Origin: a virus
DNA length: 30,926 nucleotides
IMG/VR virus record: IMGVR_UViG_3300030101_004070
Span: 1 to 30,926 of that record
Strand: one strand, 5' to 3'
The translations under genes were made by a program, and so were the position numbers. How positions within the stretch are numbered: position 1 is the stretch's first letter; every line of letters begins with the position of its first letter. Below the pieces are notes generated by a model. It was not told the DNA's origin. It saw only the letters and a program-made list of their open reading frames with translations, and ran no database searches. Positions 21,698 to 30,926 of this stretch are shown here, piece after piece.

Positions 21698-24600
21698 CTA
21701 AGGTTTAAATTCTTTTTCTTCTCGTTGTTTTTTAATTCTATCTAAAAGTTTTCTTTCTATAGTTTTCCATGAAATATCTCTTTGAGATATTGCTAAAGTA
21801 GGATATTTTATTCCATAAACCTCATTATATCCCAACATAATTCTTTCTGCTTGCTTTGGTTTGTTTTCTAAAAGAGCATTTCTTATGTCCTCGACAGCAG
21901 TCTTTTTGTAGTATTCTACTCTATCTCTTTTCATACCTTCTGTTTGTAGACCTGGAGTAAGCTTGAAAGACTTATCAATTAAACCTTCTTCCATAAAAGG
22001 AAGTCTGGTTAAAGGTTCTAAGTCAACACCTATACCAGTTCTAGCGATTCTAGAAATGTTAGGACCAAGTATAGGAGCTAAAGTGTTAAATCCTTTTCTA
22101 AAAGGAACGTCCCACTGCTCAGGGTAGTGTGTTTCCATACTTCTAGCAAAAGTTTCAAAAGACTTTATTACCCTTTCAAAGTCATCAACTACAACTGGTT
22201 TTACAAAGAACTTTATAGAAGTTATAGGTTCGTCTCCACCGACTATGTCTCCCAAGACACCAAAAGAACCTACGCTTCTCAATGCATTTATATAGTCTTG
22301 CCACTCAGGAGTACGTAGCATTTTCATTCTACTTTCCTTAGATGTATATTGTTCTTCTCCAGTTATTACAGCATTAAGTTGGTCTTTAGCCCACATAACT
22401 AAATTACCTCCAGCAAAACCTCCTATACCTAGACGTAAAACAGGCAGTAAGTTTCCATGTTTTACTTCGTTTCTTATAGTTTGTTCAATATACTGGGCCT
22501 GTCTTAATCCAAATCTTTTAAATAAAAGTAAAGGTTTTAACATAGGGTCATTAAACATAATAGGGTCTTTTAAGAAGTTTCTTTGTAGCTGAGTTTCTGA
22601 GGCGAATTTTTTCATTCCTAATAAAAGTCTTCTTCTAAACTGTTGCTCTGAAGCTGATTCAAACACTCCGCTTTCTAAAGCTTTTAAGTTTTTTACTAAG
22701 TCATCTGCATCCAAACCTAAAGCCTCAGCCTTACTTCTAGCCCATGCTAATCTTTTATCTTTAGCCCAACCAGGAATCATCGTAGTTAAAAAATCTTTTT
22801 TACCAGCAAGTATTCTACCATATTTTTTCGCCGCTTCTTCAGCAGTAGCAGCAGCAATAATTTGATTCCAAGAATTAACCGTAGAGAATAAAACAGATGA
22901 TTTTCTTGTTGCAAAAGCAATAGCGTCTTTAGACTTTACTTCTCCCTTGTACCAGTCTTTTATAAACTGTCTTATAGGAGCTTCTGTCTTTAATTTCTCG
23001 GCAGCACCTATTTGTAAGGCTCTATCTTGCTGCATTAAATCATCAAAAGCAGTCAAAATTGTAGCACCACTTTCACGTACTCTTTTTCTAAAACTTGAGT
23101 CTACTCCCATTCTAACTAAGCCTTTAAACATAGAACCAAACCCTTGGTCTACAGAAGTAGAAATAAATGACTGTGTTAAATTAGGAATAAAAGCTTGACC
23201 TAAAGATATCTTACTCATCATCTCGAGGTTAGATAAAGACTGCAAAGACTCTGACATAGGGTTTTTAACTCTAAAATTATATTCTCCTGTAAAGCTTTCT
23301 TTTATTAAATTAACAGCAGCAACTTGTGTTTGTTGAGAAAAAGGAAGGAATTGACCACCTAAACTTTTAGGGAATCTACCACCGTCTAATTCTAAATCTC
23401 CGTCTGCCATTTTTATAAGTTGATTATAGTATGCTCCTGTAGGAGTAAATGCTTTAGAAAGTTCAATTCTTTTCGTAGCTCCTCCGATATACTCAGCCAT
23501 AATTTTTGTATAATTAGTCTCCATATAATTCTCAAAAGCATTAGCAACAAGCTTAGACACATCTCCTGAACCTATACTACTGTTAGCTATTTTTCTTGAT
23601 TTTTCAAGAGGACTAAACTCTTTTAAACTACCAGAGAATAAGTTTTGATGAAGAACTCTAAAAACATTATAGTTTTTAGGAACACCAGCAGATGATTCTT
23701 TGTTAGCTAAGAGGTCCCAAATTTGTTTAAATATAACAGCGTCAGGCTTAGAAGAGCCTTCCATTTTTCTTATAATACCCTGTAACATATTTTCTAGTCT
23801 TTGTAAAACATCAGGGCGGTAATTACCATCTATGTTAAAGTCTCCTCCTGTAATCTTCATAATCTTTTTTTCCATAGATTCCATTTGGTCAAACATAGTA
23901 TCTAAAACATCTTTTCTAAACATTCTAGGTAGATAACCGTTAATTCTCTGCCCTACTCTTAGATTTGCTTTCTTAGCATCTGACCATATAGAATCAATTG
24001 ATTTTGTCTTAGAATTATAAACACCACTAGTTGTAAGTTCATCAGAAGCTTCTAGAAAGTTTGCTCTTGCTAAAAGTCTTTCTTTTTCACTTCCTGTAAA
24101 ACCATCTGCTTTTTGCCTTAAATCTCTAAGATAAAGTTTAAAACCTTTTCCTGGATTGTCGGCTTCAAATTGTTGTATTGTTTTGAAATCTTTAAATGCT
24201 GTTTGCTCTCCTGTTCCGTCTAAGTATGTTTTCCACCAATTAGAATGAGCTTTTTCAAAAGAAATTTTAGGTTTTATTATAGCGTCTAACCTATTTAATC
24301 TCTCTGCAGTTTTCTGCTCAGTTGAATTTGCAACATTTTGAATAAGCCTAGTAGCTTTTCTAAGGTAAGGGTCTGTTATATGATAATAAAATGGAGTTAT
24401 AAAACTTCTTATAATACCTCTTTTTGAATTGGTCATAAAGTGAGGTTGATACATAAAATTAATATCATAGTCAGGTAAATTATTTTTTATGAAGTGTCGA
24501 ACCTCTACCTGATTTTCCATCATCTTTGCCATTAACTTCTTTTCAGACAATGTCATATCTTTTATTCTTACTGGTTTACCGTTTGCTATAGATTTTTCCC

Positions 24601-26209
24601 AACGCTTAAACAGTGTTTTAGCTATTGGTTTTCCAGTATCTGGGTCTATAGCATTATCCATGTATCTGTTCATAGTGCTTATTACAGAGTTCATCCAATC
24701 TTCGGGCTTATATCCGTCTTCGCTTTTAATCGACTTTTCTCTTATAGCTCTAATTCTCTGGTCATAATGTAAGTCTAAAGCGTTTCTACTATTTCTAACA
24801 CCCTTAAGATTTTTTTCAAAAATTGCAATAAGATTTGGGTCTTCAGAGTGAAATTTGAAAAATAACTCAGTATTAAATTCGTCTAACGCAAACTGTCCTT
24901 TACCTTCAATATTAATAGCAACAGTCAACCCTTTATCTGTCTGCCTTACACTCTTGTCTATAATTTTACCTGTTGTAAAAGCTAAAGTACTTTTGTGAGA
25001 GTCAATTGTAATTTTTTCATCAACCTTGCCTTTAATCTTACCAGTAACAACCTTTGCTCCTTCAATAGAAGCTTCTCCACCTCTAATCCTACGTCCCATT
25101 AAGTTGATGTGAGCATATTCTCCTCTACCAATTTTAAAAACATTTTCTCTTCTAAATCTTTGTCCAGCTTCCTTTATGTCTTTTGTTCTAGCAAAAGGTT
25201 GTTGTATTTGTTCATAAAGCTCTGCACCTTCTGCTGTAAATATATCTTGTAGTTTTGCTTCACTAGCAATTGCTTGATTGTGTTTTTTAGAAAGCTCATC
25301 TCTAATTCTACCTTTTCTTTTAGCAACTAAAGAGGCTGGTGCGGCTATAGCTCCTGTAACTCCAGCAGCCATGATTAAATCTTGAAATCCAGGAAGTCTA
25401 CCTTCGTAAGCCAAAGGAGCTAAAGCTCCCATGGTAAATGTTTCTCCAGAAAAAGCTCTGATACCTCTTTTGTAAGCTTCTCTTGCTTCTTTTCCATCAG
25501 AAAAAGGCGCAAGCAATCTTGATGTTCTCCCAACACCTCCTGCTAACCCTAAAAATCCTCCTCTAAAAAAATCTTTAGCATCTCCTTTATTTAATACTTC
25601 TTTAAATGCTGTCCCATAATCCATACCCTTATAATTTGAAAAATCTGCTTTGTCTAATATTTCATCTCTTGCTTCTTTTGCTGCGTAATAAAAACCGTCA
25701 TATGTACCTAGCATAGCTGCCTGCACACCACCGTAGTTTACAACATCGTCTACTATAGAAGTTGCATTTCTAATCCCTAAAGCTTTGCCTTTATATTGAA
25801 GTTTTTTACCCAACATTATAGCAGCACGTCTTTTTGCTGCAGTTGTAACACCAGCTCTCAATGCAACACCAGCAGTTCCAGCACTAGCTACAGTTAATCC
25901 AAGGTCTGTTTTTGATGCAAAGAATGATAAAAAACCTGCACCAATATCATGAAGAACACCTCTTGGTATGTCAGCAATTTCATAATACTTTTTACCTGTC
26001 ATCATCTCGTGCATCATACCTTCTATAGACTTATTGTATGCATCCTTGTAGACTAATGGTAGTGAATCCCAAAAAGCAGTTCTTTCTCTTTCTCTTTGTT
26101 CATTGTTTTCAGGTTCCATGACATATGGACTAACAATGTTTTTAAGATTGCCTGTTGGCTGTACTTGTGTGGCAACTTGTTGTGATTTAAATCTATCTCT
26201 TAGACTCAT
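21698..26209 (-). CDS. Giant internal virion (DNA-ejection-type) protein, 1503 residues
   Basis: This is the largest gene of the window. The product is helical and lysine-rich with several Ala/Gly-rich hydrophobic stretches: about residues 80-125 (LHDIGAGFLSFFAS..., LTVASAGTAGVALRAG), 215-230 (FRGGFLGLAGGVG), 265-295 (IMAAGVTGAIAAPASLVA) and about 1250-1275 (LGIGGFAGGNLVMWA), plausible membrane-inserting segments. Size, position and neighbours resemble T7 gp16 (1318 residues), which forms the ejection channel, but no transglycosylase motif is visible here; a separate lysin gene lies upstream. Function is inferred from context. The start at 26209 follows AGGGC and is eight bases after the previous gene. 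Confidence 0.7.
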   Translation of the reverse strand: MSLRDRFKSQQVATQVQPTGNLKNIVSPYVMEPENNEQRERERTAFWDSLPLVYKDAYNKSIEGMMHEMMTGKKYYEIADIPRGVLHDIGAGFLSFFASKTDLGLTVASAGTAGVALRAGVTTAAKRRAAIMLGKKLQYKGKALGIRNATSIVDDVVNYGGVQAAMLGTYDGFYYAAKEARDEILDKADFSNYKGMDYGTAFKEVLNKGDAKDFFRGGFLGLAGGVGRTSRLLAPFSDGKEAREAYKRGIRAFSGETFTMGALAPLAYEGRLPGFQDLIMAAGVTGAIAAPASLVAKRKGRIRDELSKKHNQAIASEAKLQDIFTAEGAELYEQIQQPFARTKDIKEAGQRFRRENVFKIGRGEYAHINLMGRRIRGGEASIEGAKVVTGKIKGKVDEKITIDSHKSTLAFTTGKIIDKSVRQTDKGLTVAINIEGKGQFALDEFNTELFFKFHSEDPNLIAIFEKNLKGVRNSRNALDLHYDQRIRAIREKSIKSEDGYKPEDWMNSVISTMNRYMDNAIDPDTGKPIAKTLFKRWEKSIANGKPVRIKDMTLSEKKLMAKMMENQVEVRHFIKNNLPDYDINFMYQPHFMTNSKRGIIRSFITPFYYHITDPYLRKATRLIQNVANSTEQKTAERLNRLDAIIKPKISFEKAHSNWWKTYLDGTGEQTAFKDFKTIQQFEADNPGKGFKLYLRDLRQKADGFTGSEKERLLARANFLEASDELTTSGVYNSKTKSIDSIWSDAKKANLRVGQRINGYLPRMFRKDVLDTMFDQMESMEKKIMKITGGDFNIDGNYRPDVLQRLENMLQGIIRKMEGSSKPDAVIFKQIWDLLANKESSAGVPKNYNVFRVLHQNLFSGSLKEFSPLEKSRKIANSSIGSGDVSKLVANAFENYMETNYTKIMAEYIGGATKRIELSKAFTPTGAYYNQLIKMADGDLELDGGRFPKSLGGQFLPFSQQTQVAAVNLIKESFTGEYNFRVKNPMSESLQSLSNLEMMSKISLGQAFIPNLTQSFISTSVDQGFGSMFKGLVRMGVDSSFRKRVRESGATILTAFDDLMQQDRALQIGAAEKLKTEAPIRQFIKDWYKGEVKSKDAIAFATRKSSVLFSTVNSWNQIIAAATAEEAAKKYGRILAGKKDFLTTMIPGWAKDKRLAWARSKAEALGLDADDLVKNLKALESGVFESASEQQFRRRLLLGMKKFASETQLQRNFLKDPIMFNDPMLKPLLLFKRFGLRQAQYIEQTIRNEVKHGNLLPVLRLGIGGFAGGNLVMWAKDQLNAVITGEEQYTSKESRMKMLRTPEWQDYINALRSVGSFGVLGDIVGGDEPITSIKFFVKPVVVDDFERVIKSFETFARSMETHYPEQWDVPFRKGFNTLAPILGPNISRIARTGIGVDLEPLTRLPFMEEGLIDKSFKLTPGLQTEGMKRDRVEYYKKTAVEDIRNALLENKPKQAERIMLGYNEVYGIKYPTLAISQRDISWKTIERKLLDRIKKQREEKEFKP

Positions 26210-26217
26210 ATTTGCCC

Positions 26218-28188
26218 TTATTTAGGAATAAAATATTGATTTATTAATTCTTTTGTATCTTCGTTAACACTGTTGACAAGAAGAAAGTCTGTTAAAAGTC
26301 CTTCGTTACTCTCAAATCTTTCTTTAGCTTTTTCTAATTTTCTTTGATATGCTCCAATCCATGCATTACTTTCTCTAAACTTTAATACTTCTTCTAAAGT
26401 TTTTCTGTTATACACTTTACCAAAAATTAATGCCAGAGAACTTGTTGCTCCTGGTCTAAAGTACTTTATTCTGGTATCTCTACTCTTATTTCTTTCTACT
26501 GGTCCAGCTAATACAAGTTCGTCTCCTGGAGTTTGCAATATTCTCCTCAACAATTCATTGTCTGCATTTTGTTGATTTAATTCTTTTATTGCAGTATCAA
26601 GTGTTGAAGCGTACTTTCCTTTTTGCGCTTCTGCCCTTAAAAAATATTCAGTATTTCCTTTTTCGAAAATTTGAATTGCTTTTCTTCCTTTTCTAGTTTT
26701 TCTTAAAACGCTTAACTTTTTTTGTATTTCGTTATATCTACTTCGCTCATCTTGATTTAAGTTTCTTTTGGTAATCACACCATCAAGATAGGACTTTTCC
26801 TCCATTATTGAGGATAACGCTTTTTCTTTTTCGTCAAGCAATTCATCTCTTTCTATTGGAGTAGCTGATACAATATTTCCATTCTCATCTCTTTCTCCGT
26901 AAGCCCTTGGATAAAGTATAGCTCTAGCTCTTTGTGACAACTCTATAGTTTTTGCTACTCTAGTTTCAATAGATTCATCAGCTAAACGAACATCATTAGA
27001 ACCTAAGTTAAAGTCATCTCTATCGCCCGTGGCATCTCCATCATCTGTAACATCTACAGTAAATGTAGTATCATCTACCTTTGGGGCAGCAAAGTGCTTT
27101 GCATCAATTCCAGATTGTATAAGCTCTGATTCTATTTGGTCTATTTGTGAGTCAGATAAAAATATGTTACCAAACTTTGTAAGTCTTTCATTTTCTTTAC
27201 CAGTTTTCTTAGCTGAAAACTCAGGAGAATTAGAGTTTGCCATGGCTCTTGCTATAGTAAGCTTAGTAAAAATATCATTCTTTTCTGTCTCAGATGCATT
27301 GTCTAGATATAAATTTTTACCTTCTTTAGAAACAAACAAGTCATCAAAAGAATTAAAAAATTCTTGACCAGCTGCAATATACTGAGGTCTACCATACTGC
27401 TCATATGCTTGTCTTAAAAGAGAATCTCTTCTCATTTTTTCAGGCCCAATTCCTACAATAGGAGATTTCAAATTTTCTGGAAGATACTTAGCATATGCTT
27501 CTAAATCTTCTGGTGCCACTGCTTTGTCATATGTCTTAATAGCTGAGCCAACACTATTTTGATACAGTGTTTCAATATCCATAGCCATTTTAGGACTTCT
27601 ATTTAAAATTCTTACACCAGTATACCTTCCTGATTCCATAAATTCTTTATTATTCATAATTGCAGAAAAGTCTGTACCCATAGTCAAAGAATATGTATCT
27701 TTATTTTTCAACATCCATTTGTATGCTGCAGTTGTATCATCTTGAGAAGCTTGTGGGTCATTAAGAGTATCCATAAATCCTTGTGCTTTTGTGTTTGCAT
27801 CTCCTAAATTCTTAAGAGTAGTTTTATATTCAGTTAATTTTGATTTAGCATCAGGACCTATAAGCTTAGCATTAGCAGGGTCATTTACATACATTTCATA
27901 AATATTTAAATTTGATTCAGCACTCTTAGAATCTCTGTTGTTAAAAGCAACCTCTAATCCCTCTAGATAAGGAGCAACATCTCTGTTATAATTTCTTCTA
28001 TCTTCAATATCATCTCTTTGAGCCTGGTACATCATTCTAGTTTGAAACTGTTGTTCCTCTCTCTCTCTTGCTTCATTTCTTTCAGCTCTTTGCATTTCTT
28101 GCTGTATTATATTAGGTAGAGTTTCATTTAAAAGTCTATCTACTGCTGTTTCACCAGGAGTTACTGGATATAAAGGTCTTCTAGCCAT
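26218..28188 (-). CDS. Internal virion protein, 656 residues (gp15-like by size)
   Basis: This protein is highly charged and helical, with coiled-coil segments (NIIQQEMQRAERNEAREREE near residues 30-50, and 460-510). The gene lies between a 217-residue and a 1503-residue virion protein. In T7 the equivalent place is taken by gp15 (747 residues), which builds the periplasmic tube during ejection. Similarity is by size and order only; no motif supports it. ATG overlaps the upstream stop (TAATG). Confidence 0.6.
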   Translation of the reverse strand: MARRPLYPVTPGETAVDRLLNETLPNIIQQEMQRAERNEAREREEQQFQTRMMYQAQRDDIEDRRNYNRDVAPYLEGLEVAFNNRDSKSAESNLNIYEMYVNDPANAKLIGPDAKSKLTEYKTTLKNLGDANTKAQGFMDTLNDPQASQDDTTAAYKWMLKNKDTYSLTMGTDFSAIMNNKEFMESGRYTGVRILNRSPKMAMDIETLYQNSVGSAIKTYDKAVAPEDLEAYAKYLPENLKSPIVGIGPEKMRRDSLLRQAYEQYGRPQYIAAGQEFFNSFDDLFVSKEGKNLYLDNASETEKNDIFTKLTIARAMANSNSPEFSAKKTGKENERLTKFGNIFLSDSQIDQIESELIQSGIDAKHFAAPKVDDTTFTVDVTDDGDATGDRDDFNLGSNDVRLADESIETRVAKTIELSQRARAILYPRAYGERDENGNIVSATPIERDELLDEKEKALSSIMEEKSYLDGVITKRNLNQDERSRYNEIQKKLSVLRKTRKGRKAIQIFEKGNTEYFLRAEAQKGKYASTLDTAIKELNQQNADNELLRRILQTPGDELVLAGPVERNKSRDTRIKYFRPGATSSLALIFGKVYNRKTLEEVLKFRESNAWIGAYQRKLEKAKERFESNEGLLTDFLLVNSVNEDTKELINQYFIPK

Positions 28189-28841
28189 TAATATACACCT
28201 CCACCAAAGTTACCAAAACTGCTTATAATATTGTTTTGTAGGTTAGATAAAAGTTGCTGACCTGAACCGCTCCCTATCACTCCAGGTTGCATCATAGCTC
28301 CAGTATTTGCAACATTTTCATCTGGGTCTAAGCTTCTAATTTGCAATGCAGTTTGAGCTTGGTTTCCTAAAAAGTCTAGTAGAGTTCCTTCTAGCTGACC
28401 TAATTGCCTTCCTATGTTCTCTTGAACAGATTGCATACCACTTTCTCTGCTTGCTATTAATCCTGACTGTTCTTGCATGCCTACTCTTTGTGCCATCCTT
28501 CTTTGTCTATCTTGTGCTCCTGAAACCAAACCAGTTCTTCCTGATTGGTTTCTAATTTCTTCCATAGAGCCACTGAATCTTTGTCTTAAGTCTTGGGACT
28601 GCTGACTAAATTGCTGAGATACGTTAGAAAGTAAATTTGTTTCAAGTTCTCTTAAAGAACTTTGTGCACTTTCAAAGCCCTCTATGTCAAATGGGCTAAA
28701 AAACTCATCAAATCCCTCAAATCTTTGTCCCTGTCCAAAGCCATAAAGAGTACCTGGTTGTGTTAAAGCTGACATTTCAAAACCTAATCCTGATAATAAA
28801 TCAGAAATAGATTGAAACTCTGTTCTAAATCCGTTTGCCAT
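28188..28841 (-). CDS. Gln/Ser-rich virion protein, 217 residues
   Basis: The protein is rich in Q, S, G and L (FSQQSQDLRQRFSG, ESGMQSVQENIGRQL) with a Gly-rich C-terminus ending GNFGGGVY and a long amphipathic middle. Such composition is found in podovirus ejection proteins and internal head proteins. Coupled by TAATG to the gene upstream. No catalytic motif. Confidence 0.6.
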   Translation of the reverse strand: MANGFRTEFQSISDLLSGLGFEMSALTQPGTLYGFGQGQRFEGFDEFFSPFDIEGFESAQSSLRELETNLLSNVSQQFSQQSQDLRQRFSGSMEEIRNQSGRTGLVSGAQDRQRRMAQRVGMQEQSGLIASRESGMQSVQENIGRQLGQLEGTLLDFLGNQAQTALQIRSLDPDENVANTGAMMQPGVIGSGSGQQLLSNLQNNIISSFGNFGGGVY

Positions 28842-29677
28842 TAGTATGTTGTTCCTTTTTGAGTTAATGTTTTTTGTAAGAAGCTAGGAAATGAACCAAA
28901 GTTTAGACTAGGAATTGTAATTTCTTTTTCTTCATCTGTCTTTTCTCCTTTTAATATAGACATCATTTGATTAAATCCTTGAGCTTTTTCTAATTTCCTT
29001 GCTGCAATTCTGTCGTTTACTCCTCCTGAACCTCTTAATAGAAAATCACCAAAACTTCCTTTTTCAAAAAACTCCATAGGTTGTCCTTCATTAAAAATAT
29101 TACCTAGAGTTTTTTCTAAGAATGTATCTTTTTGTTGAAATCTTTGAGCACCTTTTTTAAACATTTTATCAAATTCTTTACCAAAAGATTTTGTCATACT
29201 GAATGAAGTATAAGCGTCTGTCAGCGCATTTGTTAAGTCAAGAAGGTTTTGACCTTCCGCTGCATCGCTTATAAACGCGTTGGTAGATGCTACGTCTGCA
29301 TCAAAGTCTGCTCTTGCACTTGAATAAAACCTTCCAGGACCAGCTTCTGCTTCTATAAAATCGTCATACTCTTTGACCAAGCCAGCGCCAACTGCTGAAC
29401 CTGCTCCTGTAATGGCTGCTCCTAATAAAGGTTGTCCAGTCACTAAACCTACTCCAGTTCCTAAAACTTGTGCAGCAAGTCTTCTTCTTGAGCGCTTTTT
29501 AGCTCTCTTTTTCATTTCCCTTTCTGCTTTTTCTACTTCTATCTCATAATCACGTCTTGCGTCCTCTATATTTTTTCTTTCATCTGCTGCTTCAGATTGC
29601 AAGTTTGCTCTAGATAAAGTAGTTTGCAACGCTTGTTTTCCTCTTTGTCTAGCTAATAATTGTGCAAATGTTGCCAT
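28841..29677 (-). CDS. Virion protein with Gly-rich hydrophobic segment (gp14-like by position)
   Basis: This is a 278-residue protein: a helical charged start (residues 1-65, ending KKRAKKRSRRR), a Gly/Ala-rich hydrophobic segment (AQVLGTGVGLVTGQPLLGAA and onward, about 69-103), then a mixed soluble domain. A basic patch followed by a membrane-active stretch suits an ejection protein that enters the outer membrane, like T7 gp14. Its ATG overlaps the lysin stop. Assignment from layout only. Confidence 0.6.
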   Translation of the reverse strand: MATFAQLLARQRGKQALQTTLSRANLQSEAADERKNIEDARRDYEIEVEKAEREMKKRAKKRSRRRLAAQVLGTGVGLVTGQPLLGAAITGAGSAVGAGLVKEYDDFIEAEAGPGRFYSSARADFDADVASTNAFISDAAEGQNLLDLTNALTDAYTSFSMTKSFGKEFDKMFKKGAQRFQQKDTFLEKTLGNIFNEGQPMEFFEKGSFGDFLLRGSGGVNDRIAARKLEKAQGFNQMMSILKGEKTDEEKEITIPSLNFGSFPSFLQKTLTQKGTTY

Positions 29678-30222
29678 TATAATTTACCTTCCGTTAATTC
29701 TAAAAAATGTTCTACACTACCAGCACCTTCTTCAGTGTTGTAGTGTTTTTTCCAATACTTTGCTAATTCTTTTTTTCCTTCTTTTATCGGCTCTGGGACT
29801 CTCCAGTACTTAATTCTACAATGTAAGATACCAGCGCTGATATTAGTACGAAGAATCCAATCCCAGTCATCAATATTAGCGTCGATGAAGTAATAAGGGT
29901 CAATCCCAAGAATATCAGCAGATGCCTGAAGCAATTCAGGGCGAGATGATATAAAGTTTTTACAATTGTCGACGGCTGTGCTGGGCTCCACTTGCCAAAA
30001 GCTTCGTGCAGGACCTTTACCAATTTGTCTGATATATTCGTACTTACTTTCCACAAGACCTGTAGCATATACGATATCCAAGGCTTCTTTTTTTGCATAT
30101 TTTTCTCCCATTTGGACACAAACATCTTTTATTAATTCTTTTATTTGTTTGTTATTGACGCCCATTGTTTCTCCTGTTAAGGTTAATAAAAATACTATGA
30201 GTATAGCTTGAATGTACCTCAC
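29677..30222 (-). CDS. Lytic transglycosylase/lysozyme-like protein with two possible starts
   Basis: The product shows the lysozyme-like fold: GLVESKYEYIRQ with the catalytic Glu (E58 in the long form) and GKGPARSFWQVEP (68-80), typical of phage murein hydrolases. A GTG at 30222 gives a 181-residue form beginning MRYIQAILIVFLLTLTGETM, a signal or signal-anchor peptide; it has no close ribosome site (AGGAG lies 22 bases away). An ATG at 30165 has a perfect AGGAGAAACA site and gives a 162-residue cytoplasmic or virion form. The gene sits directly before the ejection-type genes, so it may be the virion murein hydrolase rather than the lysis enzyme. Catalysis looks intact. Confidence 0.75.
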   Translation of the reverse strand: MRYIQAILIVFLLTLTGETMGVNNKQIKELIKDVCVQMGEKYAKKEALDIVYATGLVESKYEYIRQIGKGPARSFWQVEPSTAVDNCKNFISSRPELLQASADILGIDPYYFIDANIDDWDWILRTNISAGILHCRIKYWRVPEPIKEGKKELAKYWKKHYNTEEGAGSVEHFLELTEGKL

Positions 30223-30282
30223 CGCTATAAAATAGTAAATTTTTCTCCTCTATGTCAAGATTTTTCTCTCTATAAAGCATTA

Positions 30283-30600
30283 TTATTGCCCTGGTCCACC
30301 ACCTGCTTCATGGAATCCACCTATTGCATGACTCATGTGATGTGGTGTATTTAATATAGCAACTCTATGTGACGTTGTAACACTGGTATTAGGTGAACTA
30401 GCTAATGGATTATTGCTACCACCTATCTTTTCAAATCCACTTACAGGTCCACTATTACTACCAGCATAAGTATTTAATATACCATTTATATTGCCACCTG
30501 TCATCAAAGAAGATAAACTTATATTAGCAGTTTCTACTACTTTACAGCCATCATTACCAATTTCTGACCTTAATGCTACATTTGTATTACTTACTGCCAC
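30283..30600 (-). CDS. Gly/Ser/Asn-rich small virion protein
   Basis: This is a 105-residue, low-complexity protein with repeated G, S, N and T (LMTGGNINGILNTYAGSNSG) and a C-terminal AIGGFHEAGGGPGQ. The start is a GTG at 30600 overlapping the upstream stop (TAGTG). It follows the tail-fibre gene and a small helical gene, so a tail or fibre accessory is likely. No family recognised. Confidence 0.6.
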   Translation of the reverse strand: MAVSNTNVALRSEIGNDGCKVVETANISLSSLMTGGNINGILNTYAGSNSGPVSGFEKIGGSNNPLASSPNTSVTTSHRVAILNTPHHMSHAIGGFHEAGGGPGQ

Positions 30601-30848
30601 TATTCAGCATCTCTAATTGCTACATAGTCTGCCATTTCAGATTCACACTCAGCAAGTTGTGCTTCTAAATTAGCTTTATGTGCTTCACAATGTGATATAG
30701 CTTCATCTACTGGTTTTACATCAGTATAATCTACTACTTCTACATCTTTTCCTGAAGCATCTTGCATAATTCTTGTATGCTTGATTTCTACCATTTTGAC
30801 TGAACTTTGCGCTTGTTCTTGTGCTTTTTCTGCGATTACTTTAGCCAT
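30600..30848 (-). CDS. Small helical protein after the tail fibre gene
   Basis: This 82-residue protein starts MAKVIAEKAQEQAQSSVKMV and has a helical C-terminal half with two cysteines (ISHCEAHKANLEAQLAECES). The ATG overlaps the 3' end of the tail-fibre frame by eight bases and is preceded by AAGGAG. Possibly a fibre assembly or hinge protein; unassigned. Confidence 0.6.
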   Translation of the reverse strand: MAKVIAEKAQEQAQSSVKMVEIKHTRIMQDASGKDVEVVDYTDVKPVDEAISHCEAHKANLEAQLAECESEMADYVAIRDAE

Positions 30849-30926
30849 TTAATTTCTCCTTAAGTTCGTTTATTTGTTGTTGTTGTTCTTGAACTGCTTT
30901 TATTAATACAGCAGTTAATTTTTCAT
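30841..30926 (-). CDS. Tail fibre/spike protein, C-terminal end only (S74-type chaperone tail)
   Basis: Only the last 27 residues are inside the window: EKLTAVLIKAVQEQQQQINE, then LKEKLNG and a stop. This pattern (a short LTxVLIKAVQE segment followed by a glutamine-rich coiled coil) is the usual end of the intramolecular chaperone domain (peptidase S74 type) found at the C-terminus of trimeric phage fibres and spikes. The chaperone cleaves itself off after trimer formation. The start lies beyond the right edge. Confidence 0.65.
   Translation of the reverse strand, partial: EKLTAVLIKAVQEQQQQINELKEKLNG

Noticed and set aside
29784-30125. 113-codon minus-strand frame within the lysin gene
   Set aside because: It is a second frame of the lysin gene on the same strand with no ribosome site; the lysin frame carries the conserved motifs.

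Overview
The window is part of an AT-rich tailed dsDNA phage genome. It carries large and small terminase, a P22-type portal, scaffold, major capsid protein, a DnaB-type helicase, a recombination cassette, a muramidase-like lysin and a ladder of large virion proteins. That ladder (about 280, 220, 660 and 1500 residues) resembles the gp14/gp15/gp16 ejection proteins of T7-like podoviruses, so a podovirus-like particle is the best guess. There is no integrase, repressor or attachment site here. The host cannot be named from the sequence; a Gram-negative, possibly aquatic, bacterium would fit the composition and lysin type.

Layout. (1) 1-8560, minus strand: a packaging/head operon read leftward. 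It starts with small early-type genes (metallopeptidase, MazG-like, DEDD exonuclease), continues through TerS, a zinc-knuckle protein, a gamma-glutamylcyclotransferase-like protein, TerL, portal and scaffold, and reaches the capsid gene, which runs off the left edge. (2) 8561-10557: a control region with little coding. It has candidate leftward and rightward promoters, two 16-bp direct repeats, a 46-codon gene, four palindromic repeats lying between two facing terminators, and an isolated minus-strand gene with its own promoter and terminator. (3) 10558-14705, plus strand: an accessory operon with two small unknown genes, a strongly structured RNA leader, a class II glutamine amidotransferase and a zinc-module/amidoligase fusion, closed by a large hairpin terminator. 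(4) 14816-21090, plus strand: a new promoter and a second structured leader, then a tightly overlapping replication/recombination operon (small proteins, two overlapping 22-residue membrane peptides, a ribbon-helix-helix protein, three PD-(D/E)XK nucleases, a Rad52-like annealing protein, an SSB-like protein, DnaB). (5) 30926-21087, minus strand: end of a tail-fibre gene with an S74-type chaperone tail, small proteins, lysin and the ejection-type proteins, converging on dnaB.

The most interesting system is the amidotransferase-amidoligase pair. The first enzyme should release ammonia from glutamine and the second should make an amide bond on a carboxylate. A cyclotransferase-fold protein that could act on gamma-glutamyl amides is encoded in the same genome, inside the packaging operon. 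This pairing is known from comparative genomics of amidoligase families. Its substrate in a phage is unknown, and here it comes with a three-module zinc domain and a folded RNA leader that I do not recognise as any described family.
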